This document shows positions 1 to 7,342 of a DNA stretch of 11,342 bases, piece by piece. Made by a program: the position numbers and the translations under genes. The notes under the pieces were generated by a model. The model was not told where the DNA came from. It ran no database searches and was given only the letters and a program-made list of their open reading frames with translations. The stretch covers positions 1 to 11,342 of the forward strand of contig URRN01000058.1 in NCBI GenBank assembly GCA_900550185.1, in the 5' to 3' direction. The DNA comes from an uncultured Collinsella sp. Lineage in GTDB: Bacteria > Actinomycetota > Coriobacteriia > Coriobacteriales > Coriobacteriaceae. Positions within the stretch are counted from its first letter, which is position 1; each line of letters opens with the position of its first letter.

Positions 1-76
1 TGGTGGGCGATGAGGGATTCGAACCCCCAGCCTTGTGCGTGTAAAGCACCTGCGCTAACCGTTGCGCCAATCGCCC
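1..76 (-). tRNA. tRNA-Val (anticodon UAC)
   Basis: Read on the - strand this folds as a complete 76-nt cloverleaf. The 7-bp acceptor stem GGGCGAT/ATCGCCC is perfect, the D stem is GCGC/GCGC, the anticodon loop is TTTACAC, the T loop is TTCGAAT, and the discriminator A plus an encoded CCA lie at positions 4-1. The anticodon TAC (UAC) reads valine GUA and, with wobble, other GUN codons. The outermost anticodon-stem pair (27-43) is a G-A mismatch; the other four pairs are canonical. The gene is divergent from asnB. Its 3' flank, where a terminator would lie, is outside the window. Confidence 0.97.
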
Positions 77-86
77 GTGCGGAGAG

Positions 87-95
87 AGTATAGCA
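87..95 (-). promoter_or_regulatory. Extended -10 promoter of tRNA-Val
   Basis: On the - strand a TATACT hexamer (92-87) is preceded by TGC (95-93), an extended -10 arrangement. Transcription would start about 7 nt downstream, just before the mature tRNA 5' end at 76. No good TTGACA-like -35 is visible at 16-18 bp, which fits an extended -10 promoter. This is a motif reading only. Confidence 0.6.
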
Positions 96-206
96 AAACA
101 ATCGCCCCATTCACCTCATATCCATTAAAGGTAACCGGCGCGTGTCACAGCGGAGCTGATTCAGTTGAGATTGCCTGAACATTCCGCCCCTCTTTACGCC
201 CTCGGG

Positions 207-212
207 TATACT
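207..212 (+). promoter_or_regulatory. Probable -10 box of the asnB promoter
   Basis: TATACT lies 52 nt before the asnB start codon, in the 187-nt divergent spacer between tRNA-Val and asnB. The 10-mer GGTATACTCA around it recurs exactly at the tatA -10 region (9294-9303). No convincing -35 hexamer is found at the right distance, so the full promoter is uncertain. I saw no riboswitch or T-box in the spacer. Confidence 0.5.
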
Positions 213-263
213 CAAAAGCTACTGATTCGATTTGATGCCCAGCAACAGCAGAGGGGATAGTAT

Positions 264-2144
264 ATGTGCGGTTTTGTCGGTTTTGTCGGTGGGACGGATA
301 ACCAATCCGAGGTGCTCACCAAGATGATGGACCGCATCGTCCATCGCGGTCCCGACATGGGCGGTCAGTTTATCGACGGCCGCGTTGCCCTCGGCTTCCG
401 CCGCCTGTCGATCCTCGACCTGACCGAGGCCGGCGCTCAGCCCATGGCCAATGAGGACGGCAGCGTCGTTATCGTCTTCAACGGCGAGATCTACAACTTC
501 CAAGAACTCCGTTCCGAGCTCGAGGCCAAGGGCTATAAGTTCCACTGCGGCGCCGACACCGAGAGCCTCCTGCACGGCTATGAGGAGTGGGGCGAGGCAG
601 TACTTGATCGCCTGCGCGGTATGTACGCCTTCGTCATCTGGGACAAGAAGAAGAACAAGCTTTTTGGCGCCCGCGATATCTTTGGCATCAAGCCGCTCTA
701 CTACTATCCCATGGCCGATGCGGGCGACGGCGCTCCGGGCGTGCTCTTTGGTTCCGAGATCAAGAGCTTCCTGGACTACCCGCACTTCCACAAGGCGGTC
801 AACAAAAAGGCTCTGCGTCCGTACATGACGCTGCAGTATTCGGCAACTGAGGAGACCTTCTTCGAGGGTGTCTACAAGCTGCCGCCGGCGCATTACTTTA
901 CCGTAGACATCCCGACCGGCAAGATGAACATCGAGCGCTACTGGGATTGCGATTACTCTGCCGTCGAGAAGCCGTTCGAGGAGTACGTCGACGAGCTGGA
1001 CGAGGTCGTGCACGAGAGCGTCGAGGCCCATCGCATCGCCGACGTCAAGGTCGCGTCGTTCCTCTCCGGTGGCGTCGACTCCAGCTACATCGCCGCTTGC
1101 CTCATGCCCGACAAGACCTTCTCGGTGGGCTTCGATTACAAGAATTTCAACGAGACCAACTACGCCAAGGAACTATCCGACAAGCTCGGCGTCGAGAATG
1201 TTCGCAAGATGATCACCGCCGACGAGTTCTTCGGTGCGCTCGAGGACATCCAGTATCACATGGACGAGCCGCAGTCCAACCTGTCTTCCGTGCCGCTGTG
1301 GTTCTTGGCCGAGATGGCCCGCAAGGACGTTACCGTCGTGCTTTCGGGCGAAGGCGCCGACGAACTCTTTGGCGGCTACGCCTACTACGAGGATACGGTC
1401 CCGGTGCGCAAGTACAAAAAGATGGTGCCGCTGCCCATCCGTCGCGCGCTCGGTAACCTGGCGCTGCATATGCCGTACTTCAAGGGACATAACTTCCTGG
1501 TCAAGGGTGCCGAGATCCCCGAGAAGTCGTTCCTGGGACAGGCTCTGGTATGGCCGGAGCGCGAGGTCGACGGCGTGCTCAAGCCCGAGTACAACACCGG
1601 CGACGGCGCCTTTGAGCTCGCTGCACCCATCTACGCACGCGTGAAGGGTCAGCCCGAACTGGTCAAGAAGCAGTACCTGGACATGAACATGTGGCTCCCG
1701 GGCGACATTCTGCTCAAGGCCGACAAGATGTGCATGGCGCACTCGCTGGAGCTGCGCGTGCCCTTCCTGGACCGCAAAGTCATGGAGTTCGCCGAGCACA
1801 TTCCCGACCGCTACCGCATCAACGAGAACGGCAACAAACAGGTACTCCGCCACGCTGCCAACAAGTCGCTGCCCGATGAGTGGGCCACCCGTCCCAAGGT
1901 GGGCTTCCCGGTGCCGATTGTCTACTGGCTGCGCGAGCAAAAGTGGTACGACTATGTCAAGGAGTACTTCACCGCGCCGTGGGCAAGCGAGTTCTTCGAT
2001 ACCGACGAGCTCATGCACCTGCTCGATCTGCACTTTGCGGGCAAGGGCGATTTCCAGCGCAAGATCTATACGCCGCTCGTGTTCCTAGTGTGGTACAAGC
2101 GCTTCTTTATCGACGAGGACCAGCCCGCTGTTCAGGCTGCCTAG
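264..2144 (+). CDS. asnB: Asparagine synthase (glutamine-hydrolysing), AsnB type
   Basis: The 626-residue protein makes asparagine from aspartate, ATP and glutamine in the cytoplasm. Residues 1 to about 220 form a class II glutamine amidotransferase: Cys2 would become the N-terminal nucleophile after Met removal (MCGFVGF), followed by HRGPD, LGFRRLSILDL and FNGEIYN motifs. The C-terminal part is the ATP-pyrophosphatase synthetase domain, with the PP-loop SGGVDS at 268-273 and SGEGADELFGGY at 361-372. The start ATG at 264 is fixed by Cys2 and by a GAGGGG ribosome binding site at 251-256. Length and domain order match the family and no key residue is missing. The gene appears monocistronic, with its own -10 box and a strong terminator. 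Related family members modify other substrates, but nothing in the context points away from asparagine synthesis. Confidence 0.95.
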   Translation: MCGFVGFVGGTDNQSEVLTKMMDRIVHRGPDMGGQFIDGRVALGFRRLSILDLTEAGAQPMANEDGSVVIVFNGEIYNFQELRSELEAKGYKFHCGADTESLLHGYEEWGEAVLDRLRGMYAFVIWDKKKNKLFGARDIFGIKPLYYYPMADAGDGAPGVLFGSEIKSFLDYPHFHKAVNKKALRPYMTLQYSATEETFFEGVYKLPPAHYFTVDIPTGKMNIERYWDCDYSAVEKPFEEYVDELDEVVHESVEAHRIADVKVASFLSGGVDSSYIAACLMPDKTFSVGFDYKNFNETNYAKELSDKLGVENVRKMITADEFFGALEDIQYHMDEPQSNLSSVPLWFLAEMARKDVTVVLSGEGADELFGGYAYYEDTVPVRKYKKMVPLPIRRALGNLALHMPYFKGHNFLVKGAEIPEKSFLGQALVWPEREVDGVLKPEYNTGDGAFELAAPIYARVKGQPELVKKQYLDMNMWLPGDILLKADKMCMAHSLELRVPFLDRKVMEFAEHIPDRYRINENGNKQVLRHAANKSLPDEWATRPKVGFPVPIVYWLREQKWYDYVKEYFTAPWASEFFDTDELMHLLDLHFAGKGDFQRKIYTPLVFLVWYKRFFIDEDQPAVQAA

Positions 2145-2170
2145 CCTCGGCTTACGAACGCCTGCGCGTA

Positions 2171-2194
2171 ACGGCTCCTCCGGGAGCCGTTTTT
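2171..2194 (+). terminator. Intrinsic terminator of asnB
   Basis: A perfect 8-bp stem ACGGCTCC/GGAGCCGT with the tetraloop TCCG is followed directly by a T tract (2190-2194). It begins 26 nt after the asnB stop codon and separates asnB from murE. Confidence 0.93.
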
Positions 2195-2221
2195 GCGTGG
2201 GTGCGTTTCAGTTACTATAAA
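2193..2221 (+). promoter_or_regulatory. Candidate promoter of murE
   Basis: TTGCGT (2193-2198) and TATAAA (2216-2221) are separated by 17 bp and lie 35 bp before the murE ATG. The -35 matches consensus at only three positions and starts inside the T tract of the asnB terminator. An alternative -10, TACTAT, overlaps at 2213-2218. A promoter is expected here because the upstream terminator is strong. Confidence 0.45.
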
Positions 2222-2256
2222 AACCGTCCCTGCCAAATGGCTGAGAAAGGCGAAAG

Positions 2257-3819
2257 ATGCACCATTCGGATTCCGCGACCGTGACCACGGTCGATACGCT
2301 TGCCAAGCTTCTCGATGTGTGCGGCGAGCTGCGCGCATCAGAGCAGGTTGACGAGCGCGCCGTGACCGGCTGCTCGTTTGATTCGCGCGCGGTCTCGGCA
2401 GGTGACGTATTCTTTTGCAAAGGTGCTGCCTTTAAGCCCGCGTTTTTGAGCATGGCGCTCGATGCGGGCGCCGTCGCATTTGTGTGCGAGGAGTCGCTGG
2501 TCGAGTCTCTGGAGCCGCTGGCGAAGGAGAACGGCGCGGCGATGCTGGTCGTGGACAGCGTCCGCACGGCCATGGCCCTGTTGCCGCCGGAGGTCTACGA
2601 CCGTCCCGACCACGACGTCAAGATCGTGGGCATCACCGGCACCAAGGGAAAGACCACGGCCGCTTTTATGCTCCAGTCCATCATCAAGGCGGCGGGCGAG
2701 TCCTGCGGCATGATCGGCTCGGTGAGTACCGACGATGGTATCGAGTGCTACGAGAGCACCAATACCACGCCAGAGGCCCCCGAGGTCTGGCGCCATATCG
2801 CCAACTGCCGCACGTCCGGTCGCCAGTCCATGGTCATGGAGGTTTCGAGCCAGGCGCTCAAGTACCAACGCGTCGAGAATCTGCCGTTTGACGTGGCGTG
2901 CTTCCTCAACATCGGGCGTGACCACATCTCGCCGATCGAACACCCCACGTTTGAGGATTATTTTGAGAGCAAACTCAGGATCTTTGACCAGGCAAAGACC
3001 GCCGTGGTGAATCTGGGCACCGAAGAGGTCGACCGTGTGCTGGAGGCAGCGTCGACGGCCGAGCGCTTGGTGACCGTTGGCGTCGAGCATCCCGAGGCAA
3101 GCCTGTGGGCAAGCGATGTCCGCGTGGTCGGCTTTAACATCGAGTTTAACCTGCATGGCCTGTGTGCCGACGAGTCCGAGGCGGGGGAGAAGGTCCTGCT
3201 GGGTATCGCGGGCGACTTTAACGTGGAAAACGCGCTGGTCGCTATCGCCGCTGCGCGCGAGATCGGCATCGGTATCGAGGCTATCAAGAAGGGCCTCTCC
3301 AAACTGCGTGTGCCGGGCCGCATGGAGGTCGTGGAGTCGAAGGACGGCCGCGTGATCTGCGTCGTTGACTATGCGCACAACCAGCTTTCGTTCCGTTCGC
3401 TTTTCTCGTCGGTCAAGCGCGCGTTTCCCGCTAGCCCCGTCATTGCGCTGTTTGGCGCCGCCGGCGGCAAGGCGCAGGAGCGCCGCGAGCAATTGCCACG
3501 CGAGGCCGCACCGTATTCCGACCTGATGATCTTTACGAACGAGGATCCAGCTCACGAGGACCCGATGAAGGTCTGTCGCGAGCTTGCCGAGCATGTTCCC
3601 GACGATACGCCGAACAAGATCATCCTCGACCGCGAAGCCGCTGTGCATGCGGCGTTCAAGGCGGCGCGCGAGGAGTACGTCAACCCCGATGCTCCCACCA
3701 TTGTCTTGCTGCTGGCAAAGGGTGACGAGGAGCTCATGCACGTGGGCGACGAGTTCGTGCCCATCGAGAGCGACCTTTCGCTGGCCAATCGCCTGATCGA
3801 TGTTACCCAGTTTGACTAA
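2257..3819 (+). CDS. murE: UDP-MurNAc-tripeptide synthetase, MurE family, probably not meso-DAP specific
   Basis: This cytoplasmic Mur ligase of 520 residues adds the third peptide residue to UDP-MurNAc-L-Ala-D-Glu using ATP. The Mur domains appear in order: an N-terminal UDP-binding part with CSFDSRAVSAGDVFF, the ATP P-loop GTKGKTT (128-134), the central TNTTPEAP and MEVSSQALKYQRV motifs, NIGRDHISPIEH, the lysine expected to be carbamylated (K239 in ESKLRIF), and a C-terminal domain with DYAHN. The meso-DAP signature DNPR is replaced by E429-D430-P431-A432 in the context NEDPAHEDP. Loss of the arginine argues for L-lysine, L-ornithine or another diamine, a view from family knowledge that needs cell-wall chemistry to confirm. 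The start ATG has an AGAAAGG site at 2244-2250. A 13-bp hairpin follows the stop, and murI lies two genes downstream. Confidence 0.92.
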   Translation: MHHSDSATVTTVDTLAKLLDVCGELRASEQVDERAVTGCSFDSRAVSAGDVFFCKGAAFKPAFLSMALDAGAVAFVCEESLVESLEPLAKENGAAMLVVDSVRTAMALLPPEVYDRPDHDVKIVGITGTKGKTTAAFMLQSIIKAAGESCGMIGSVSTDDGIECYESTNTTPEAPEVWRHIANCRTSGRQSMVMEVSSQALKYQRVENLPFDVACFLNIGRDHISPIEHPTFEDYFESKLRIFDQAKTAVVNLGTEEVDRVLEAASTAERLVTVGVEHPEASLWASDVRVVGFNIEFNLHGLCADESEAGEKVLLGIAGDFNVENALVAIAAAREIGIGIEAIKKGLSKLRVPGRMEVVESKDGRVICVVDYAHNQLSFRSLFSSVKRAFPASPVIALFGAAGGKAQERREQLPREAAPYSDLMIFTNEDPAHEDPMKVCRELAEHVPDDTPNKIILDREAAVHAAFKAAREEYVNPDAPTIVLLLAKGDEELMHVGDEFVPIESDLSLANRLIDVTQFD

Positions 3820-3828
3820 TGAACCATG

Positions 3829-3861
3829 ATGGCGGCGGCGCCCTGAGTGCGCTGTCGCCAT
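3829..3861 (+). terminator. Strong hairpin after murE without a T tract
   Basis: A 13-bp stem (3829-3841 with 3849-3861, two G-U pairs) encloses a 7-nt loop. It lies 10 nt after the murE stop codon. No T run follows (AAGCGTGTT), so it may be a weak or factor-assisted terminator or an RNA-stabilising 3' structure. The pairing is visible directly; the function is inferred. Confidence 0.5.
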
Positions 3862-3917
3862 AAGCGTGTTCCCTCAATCAAAACATGCCGTCCAAGTCCA
3901 AACCATTCTACGTAAAC

Positions 3918-3921
3918 GGAG
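3918..3921 (+). promoter_or_regulatory. Ribosome binding site that decides the HAD gene start
   Basis: GGAG sits 5 nt before the ATG at 3927. The in-frame ATG at 3885 has no purine-rich site ahead of it and would add 14 residues unlike the family, so 3927 is preferred. Confidence 0.7.
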
Positions 3922-3926
3922 TAACC

Positions 3927-4838
3927 ATGTCCCACAACACCCTGCCGACCGTTGCCGAGCTTTCGGGCGAGATGCGCGAGCGCTTGGCCAAGGTCAAGTA
4001 CGTCTTTACCGACCTGGATGCCACGATGCTCGCGCCCGGCTCGTGCGTGCTGCACGACAACGACGGTAACCCCTCGACCAAACTCGTCGAGGCCGTCGTG
4101 GCACTTGCCCGCGCTGGCATTCAGGTGGTTCCCACCTCGGGCCGCAACCGTACCATGATCCACGAGGACGCGCGCGTGCTCGGCCTCAACTCCTACATTG
4201 GTGAGATGGGCGGCCTGGTCATGTACGACCTCAAAGCCAACGATTGGGAGTATCTGACCGGCGACATGCCCTACGACCCATCTTGCGGTCTCACGCCGCA
4301 CCAGGTGATCGAGCAGACTGGCGTGTGCGAGAAGATCCTCGCCCGCTGGCCGCACAAGATCGAGTATCACAACGACATGTCGACCGGCTACAAGTACCGC
4401 GAGGTTACCGTCGGCATGCGCGGCGACATCCCCGATGACGAGGCGCAGGCCATTCTCGACGAGGCCGGCTGTGGCCTGGTGTGGGCCTGTAACGGTCACC
4501 TGACGCATCTGTCCAAGCCGACGACGCTCGAGCTCGATCGCGTCGAGGACGGTCGCGCATTCAACATCAACCCCGCGGGCCTCAACAAAGGCGTCGCCAT
4601 TGCGCGCTTCTGCGAGCACCTGGGGATCGAGCGCGAGGAGACGCTCGCGCTCGGCGATTCCGAGTCCGACTTCTACATGGCCGATCACGTGGGCACGTTC
4701 TGTCTGGTCGAGAATGGCCTGACGAGCGCCGGCGCGCCCGAGTTCCTGGCTGCTTGCGAGAACGCTTTCGTTACGCGCGGCAAAATTGTCGACGGTTGGG
4801 CGGCGACGGCAGAGCTGCTGGTCGCGGCGCGTTCGTAG
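3927..4838 (+). CDS. HAD-superfamily phosphatase, Cof / mannosyl-3-phosphoglycerate phosphatase-like
   Basis: The 303-residue cytoplasmic protein carries the four HAD motifs. Motif I is FTDLDAT, with the likely nucleophile D29 and acid/base D31; motif II is TSGR (70-73); motif III is K221 in LNKGVAI; motif IV is GDSESD (243-248), giving Mg2+-binding acidic residues. About 130 residues between motifs II and III form a C2-type cap, as in subfamily IIB (Cof-like, sucrose-phosphatase and mannosyl-3-phosphoglycerate phosphatase relatives). The substrate cannot be read from the sequence; sugar phosphates are typical of the family. The gene lies between murE and murI, 107 nt and 51 nt away, and may be cotranscribed with murI, but this alone does not assign it to wall synthesis. 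Confidence 0.85.
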   Translation: MSHNTLPTVAELSGEMRERLAKVKYVFTDLDATMLAPGSCVLHDNDGNPSTKLVEAVVALARAGIQVVPTSGRNRTMIHEDARVLGLNSYIGEMGGLVMYDLKANDWEYLTGDMPYDPSCGLTPHQVIEQTGVCEKILARWPHKIEYHNDMSTGYKYREVTVGMRGDIPDDEAQAILDEAGCGLVWACNGHLTHLSKPTTLELDRVEDGRAFNINPAGLNKGVAIARFCEHLGIEREETLALGDSESDFYMADHVGTFCLVENGLTSAGAPEFLAACENAFVTRGKIVDGWAATAELLVAARS

Positions 4839-4889
4839 CGCGGCGTCGCCGCACTTGGATATGTCTTTTCGAGAGAGACTGGTGAGGTA

Positions 4890-5774
4890 ATGTCCGATAT
4901 CGAGAATCCGGCAGGCGACACGCGCCCGATTGGCGTGTTCGATTCTGGTTTGGGCGGTCTGACGGTTGCGCGCGCCATCGCGACGGTGCTGCCGCACGAG
5001 TCCGTCTACTACTTCGGCGACACCAAACGCTGCCCCTACGGCACGCGCACCGAGGATGAGGTGCGCTCGTTTGCGTTGCAGGCGGGCCGTTGGCTGTCGA
5101 AGCACGACGTCAAGATTATGGTCATCGCCTGCAACACGGCGACAGCTGCGGCCTTGCGTCTGGCCCAGCAGGTGCTCGACGTTCCCGTGATCGGCGTGAT
5201 CGCGCCGGGTGCCCGTGCGGCAATCAACAGCACCCGTTCGCGTCGCGTGGGCGTGCTCGCCACCAACCTCACCATTCGCTCGGGCGCCTACACGCGCGCC
5301 ATTCAGGATCTAGATGCCGGCGTCGATGTATACGGCTGTCCTGCCTCGAGCTTTGTCGAGGTTGTCGAACACGAGCTCGCCTCGGGTGCACATCTGCAGG
5401 AACAGTGGCTTGAGAACGAGGACATCTTCGATACGCCCGCCGTGCGTGCGCTGGTGGGTGCCACGGTTGAGCCGCTGCGCGACCACGGTATCGATACCGT
5501 GGTGCTCGGCTGTACGCATTTTCCGCTGTTGGTGGGACCTATCCGCCATGCGCTGGGGCCTGGGGTGCGCGTCGTGAGTTCCGCCGAGGAGACCACGCGC
5601 GAGCTGACCGATATCCTCACGCGCCGCGAGCAGCTGGCGGGCGTCGCCGCCGAGCCGCAGCATCGTTTTGCCACGACGGCCGATAACATTGCCGAGTTTG
5701 CGGTGGCGGGCAGCTTTATCTTTGGTCAGCCGCTCAAGAGCATCGAACACATCGATATCGATGAGCTGAAATAG
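4890..5774 (+). CDS. murI: Glutamate racemase
   Basis: The 294-residue protein interconverts L- and D-glutamate without a cofactor, supplying D-Glu for the peptidoglycan stem peptide. Family signatures are clear: FDSGLGGLTV near the N terminus with D18 and S19, the first catalytic cysteine C81 in ACNTATA, and the second, C208, in GCTHFPLL. YYFGDTKRCPYG matches the conserved DxxxxPYG segment. Length is slightly above the usual 265-285, mainly from a short N-terminal lead and the C-terminal tail. ATG at 4890 has a GGTGAGG site just upstream. It is followed by rph, and the murI-rph-rdgB order is also seen in other Gram-positive genomes. Confidence 0.95.
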   Translation: MSDIENPAGDTRPIGVFDSGLGGLTVARAIATVLPHESVYYFGDTKRCPYGTRTEDEVRSFALQAGRWLSKHDVKIMVIACNTATAAALRLAQQVLDVPVIGVIAPGARAAINSTRSRRVGVLATNLTIRSGAYTRAIQDLDAGVDVYGCPASSFVEVVEHELASGAHLQEQWLENEDIFDTPAVRALVGATVEPLRDHGIDTVVLGCTHFPLLVGPIRHALGPGVRVVSSAEETTRELTDILTRREQLAGVAAEPQHRFATTADNIAEFAVAGSFIFGQPLKSIEHIDIDELK

Positions 5775-5810
5775 ATGTAAGGCAGCCGCCAAAGCCTTCG
5801 CCACATCTTT
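5774..5810 (+). other. Possible bulged hairpin between murI and rph
   Basis: GATGT/ACATC (5774-5778 with 5803-5807) and AAGGC/GCCTT (5779-5783 with 5794-5798) can stack into one stem with a 4-nt bulge, followed by TTTT starting at 5807. It resembles a weak terminator or processing structure overlapping the murI stop. The bulge makes its stability doubtful. Confidence 0.3.
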
Positions 5811-5828
5811 TGCCGAAAGGATATTTCT

Positions 5829-6554
5829 ATGGAGTACATGCAGGTCAACCGCGCCAACGGTCGCGCCGCCAACGAGTTGCGCCCCGTTAAGCTCACCCGT
5901 GGTGTCATGAAGCACGCCCACGGCTCGTGTTTGGCCGAGTTCGGCGACACGCGCGTGCTGTGTGCCGCCACTATCGAGGAGGGCGTGCCGGGCTGGCGAA
6001 AAGGAGCTAAGGCCGGCTGGGTGACCGCGGAATACGCCATGCTGCCGACGTCGACCGGCAAGCGCTGCAAGCGCGAGCATGCCAACCGCAAGGGCCGCTC
6101 CATGGAGATCGAGCGCCTCATTGGCCGCAGCCTGCGTACCGTCGTCAACATGAAGGCGCTCGGCGAGTACACCGTCACCGTCGACTGCGATGTGATTCAG
6201 GCCGATGGCGGCACGCGTACAGCGAGCATCACCGGCGCCTGGGTGGCGCTGCACGACGCCCTCGCCATGTGGGTCGAGGCGGGCAAGATCGAGCGCATCC
6301 CGCTTACCGGCCAGGTGGCTGCAATCTCCATGGGCGTTGTCGACGGCAATACGCTGCTTGACCTCGATTATTCCGAGGACAGCCATGCCGAAGTCGACAT
6401 GAACCTCGTCGCCACCGACACCGGTGAGATGATCGAGCTCCAGGGTACCGGCGAGCAGGCGCCCTTCGACCGCAAACGCCTCAACGCTCTGCTCGACCTG
6501 GGCGACAAGGGTATCGCCGAGCTCATCGAGCTTCAGCGCCAAGCCATCGCCTAA
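5829..6554 (+). CDS. rph: Ribonuclease PH (phosphorolytic 3'-5' exoribonuclease)
   Basis: The 241-residue enzyme trims 3' ends of tRNA precursors and other RNAs using phosphate, releasing nucleoside diphosphates. It forms a hexameric ring in known homologues. Recognisable blocks are NGRAANELRPVKLTRG, GWVTAEYAMLP, KGRSMEIERLIGRSLR, VDCDVIQADGGTRTASITGA (R130 in GGTRT aligns with the phosphate-binding arginine of the family) and the C-terminal LQGTGEQAPF. Length is typical (about 240). The segment after MLP reads TSTGKR rather than the more common PRATxxR, a small variation. ATG at 5829 has a GAAAGGA site at 5815-5821; an in-frame ATG at 5838 is less well placed. The hairpin downstream overlaps the stop codon. 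Confidence 0.95.
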   Translation: MEYMQVNRANGRAANELRPVKLTRGVMKHAHGSCLAEFGDTRVLCAATIEEGVPGWRKGAKAGWVTAEYAMLPTSTGKRCKREHANRKGRSMEIERLIGRSLRTVVNMKALGEYTVTVDCDVIQADGGTRTASITGAWVALHDALAMWVEAGKIERIPLTGQVAAISMGVVDGNTLLDLDYSEDSHAEVDMNLVATDTGEMIELQGTGEQAPFDRKRLNALLDLGDKGIAELIELQRQAIA

Positions 6555-6591
6555 CCTGCCAAAAAGGGACAGGTTTATTTTGGCAGGTTTT
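6553..6591 (+). terminator. 12-bp hairpin with T run after rph; possible dispersed repeat
   Basis: AACCTGCCAAAA (6553-6564) is the exact reverse complement of TTTTGGCAGGTT (6578-6589), with a 13-nt loop and TTTT at 6588-6591. The left arm starts within the rph stop codon. A shorter rival stem can form between 6553-6558 and 6570-6575, because CAGGTTT occurs twice (6570-6576 and 6584-6590). Its A/T-rich arms differ from the GC-rich surroundings. It most likely ends rph transcription, and its internal repetition suggests a REP-like unit. Confidence 0.65.
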
Positions 6592-6610
6592 ATCTGGGAA
6601 AACGTCGAAG

Positions 6611-6616
6611 TATAAG
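6611..6616 (+). promoter_or_regulatory. Tentative -10 box before rdgB
   Basis: TATAAG lies between the rph hairpin and rdgB, 81 nt before the start codon. No recognisable -35 is found at 16-18 bp. The rest of the 143-nt spacer holds only a purine-rich stretch and the rdgB ribosome binding site. Confidence 0.25.
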
Positions 6617-6697
6617 ACTGCCGTTGATTGAGAGGGGAGAGGCGGAGGCCCTCGTCGCCCTCGGCGCGGCATTGCTATAGAGACAAGGAGACCACTC

Positions 6698-7339
6698 ATG
6701 GCACTTGAGAAGATCGACATCGACACCCTCGACCCGGCGGCGACCATTGTCGTGGCAACGGGCAACGCCCATAAGCTCACCGAGATCGAGGCCATTTTAG
6801 GCAAGGTCATGCCCGAGGTTCGCTTTGTGGCGCTCGGCCAGCTGGGCGATTTTGAGGACCCCGAGGAAAACGGCACGACGTTTTTGGAGAACGCCATCAT
6901 CAAGGCCCAAGCCGCGGTCGAAGAGACGGGGCTCATGGCCATTGCCGACGATTCGGGCTTGGTCGTTGATGCCCTGGACGGCGAGCCGGGCGTGTATAGC
7001 GCGCGCTATGCGGGCGTGCACGGCGACGATGCCGCCAACAACGCCAAGCTGCTCGTTAACCTGGAAGGCGTGGCCGACGAGGATCGCACCGCGCGCTTTA
7101 TGAGCGTCGTTGCGCTCATCGACACGGACGGTTTGGTCACCTATGGTGAGGGCGCCTGCGAGGGCACTATCGCACACGAGGGCCGCGGCGATCACGGCTT
7201 TGGCTACGACCCGCTGTTCCTGCCGGTCGACACGCCGGGCAAGACCATGGCCGAGCTGACGGCGGACGAGAAGAACGCCATCAGCCATCGATTCCATGCG
7301 CTCAAGCACCTATCCGCCAAACTGACGGGCGAGGAGTAG
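6698..7339 (+). CDS. rdgB: dITP/XTP pyrophosphatase, RdgB/HAM1 family
   Basis: The 213-residue cytoplasmic enzyme hydrolyses non-canonical purine triphosphates (dITP, ITP, XTP) to monophosphate and pyrophosphate, keeping them out of DNA and RNA. Family motifs are TGNAHKLTEI (21-30), the metal-site ADDSGL (83-88) with DGEPGVYSARYAG, GFGYDPLF (from 167) and the C-terminal KNAISHR. ATG at 6698 follows an excellent AAGGAG site at 6685-6690. The N terminus carries about 12 extra residues (MALEKIDIDTLD) before the first beta strand. The dtd start lies 3 nt after its stop, so the two are almost surely cotranscribed and translationally coupled. Confidence 0.95.
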   Translation: MALEKIDIDTLDPAATIVVATGNAHKLTEIEAILGKVMPEVRFVALGQLGDFEDPEENGTTFLENAIIKAQAAVEETGLMAIADDSGLVVDALDGEPGVYSARYAGVHGDDAANNAKLLVNLEGVADEDRTARFMSVVALIDTDGLVTYGEGACEGTIAHEGRGDHGFGYDPLFLPVDTPGKTMAELTADEKNAISHRFHALKHLSAKLTGEE

Positions 7340-7342
7340 GCC

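Noticed and set aside
2338..3861. Very long open frame (507 codons) on the - strand opposite murE
   Set aside because: It mirrors the GC-rich codon pattern of murE, has no recognisable domains, and overlaps a fully motif-supported gene. The same holds for the long - strand frames opposite the HAD gene (3816-5105) and rph/murI (5310-6542).
4839..4852. Short GCGGC/GCCGC hairpin between the HAD gene and murI
   Set aside because: Only 5 bp with no T tract; expected by chance in GC-rich DNA.
6672..6681. Extended -10-like TTGCTATAGA just before rdgB
   Set aside because: Transcription would start near 6688, inside or after the AAGGAG ribosome binding site, leaving an mRNA without it. Probably chance.
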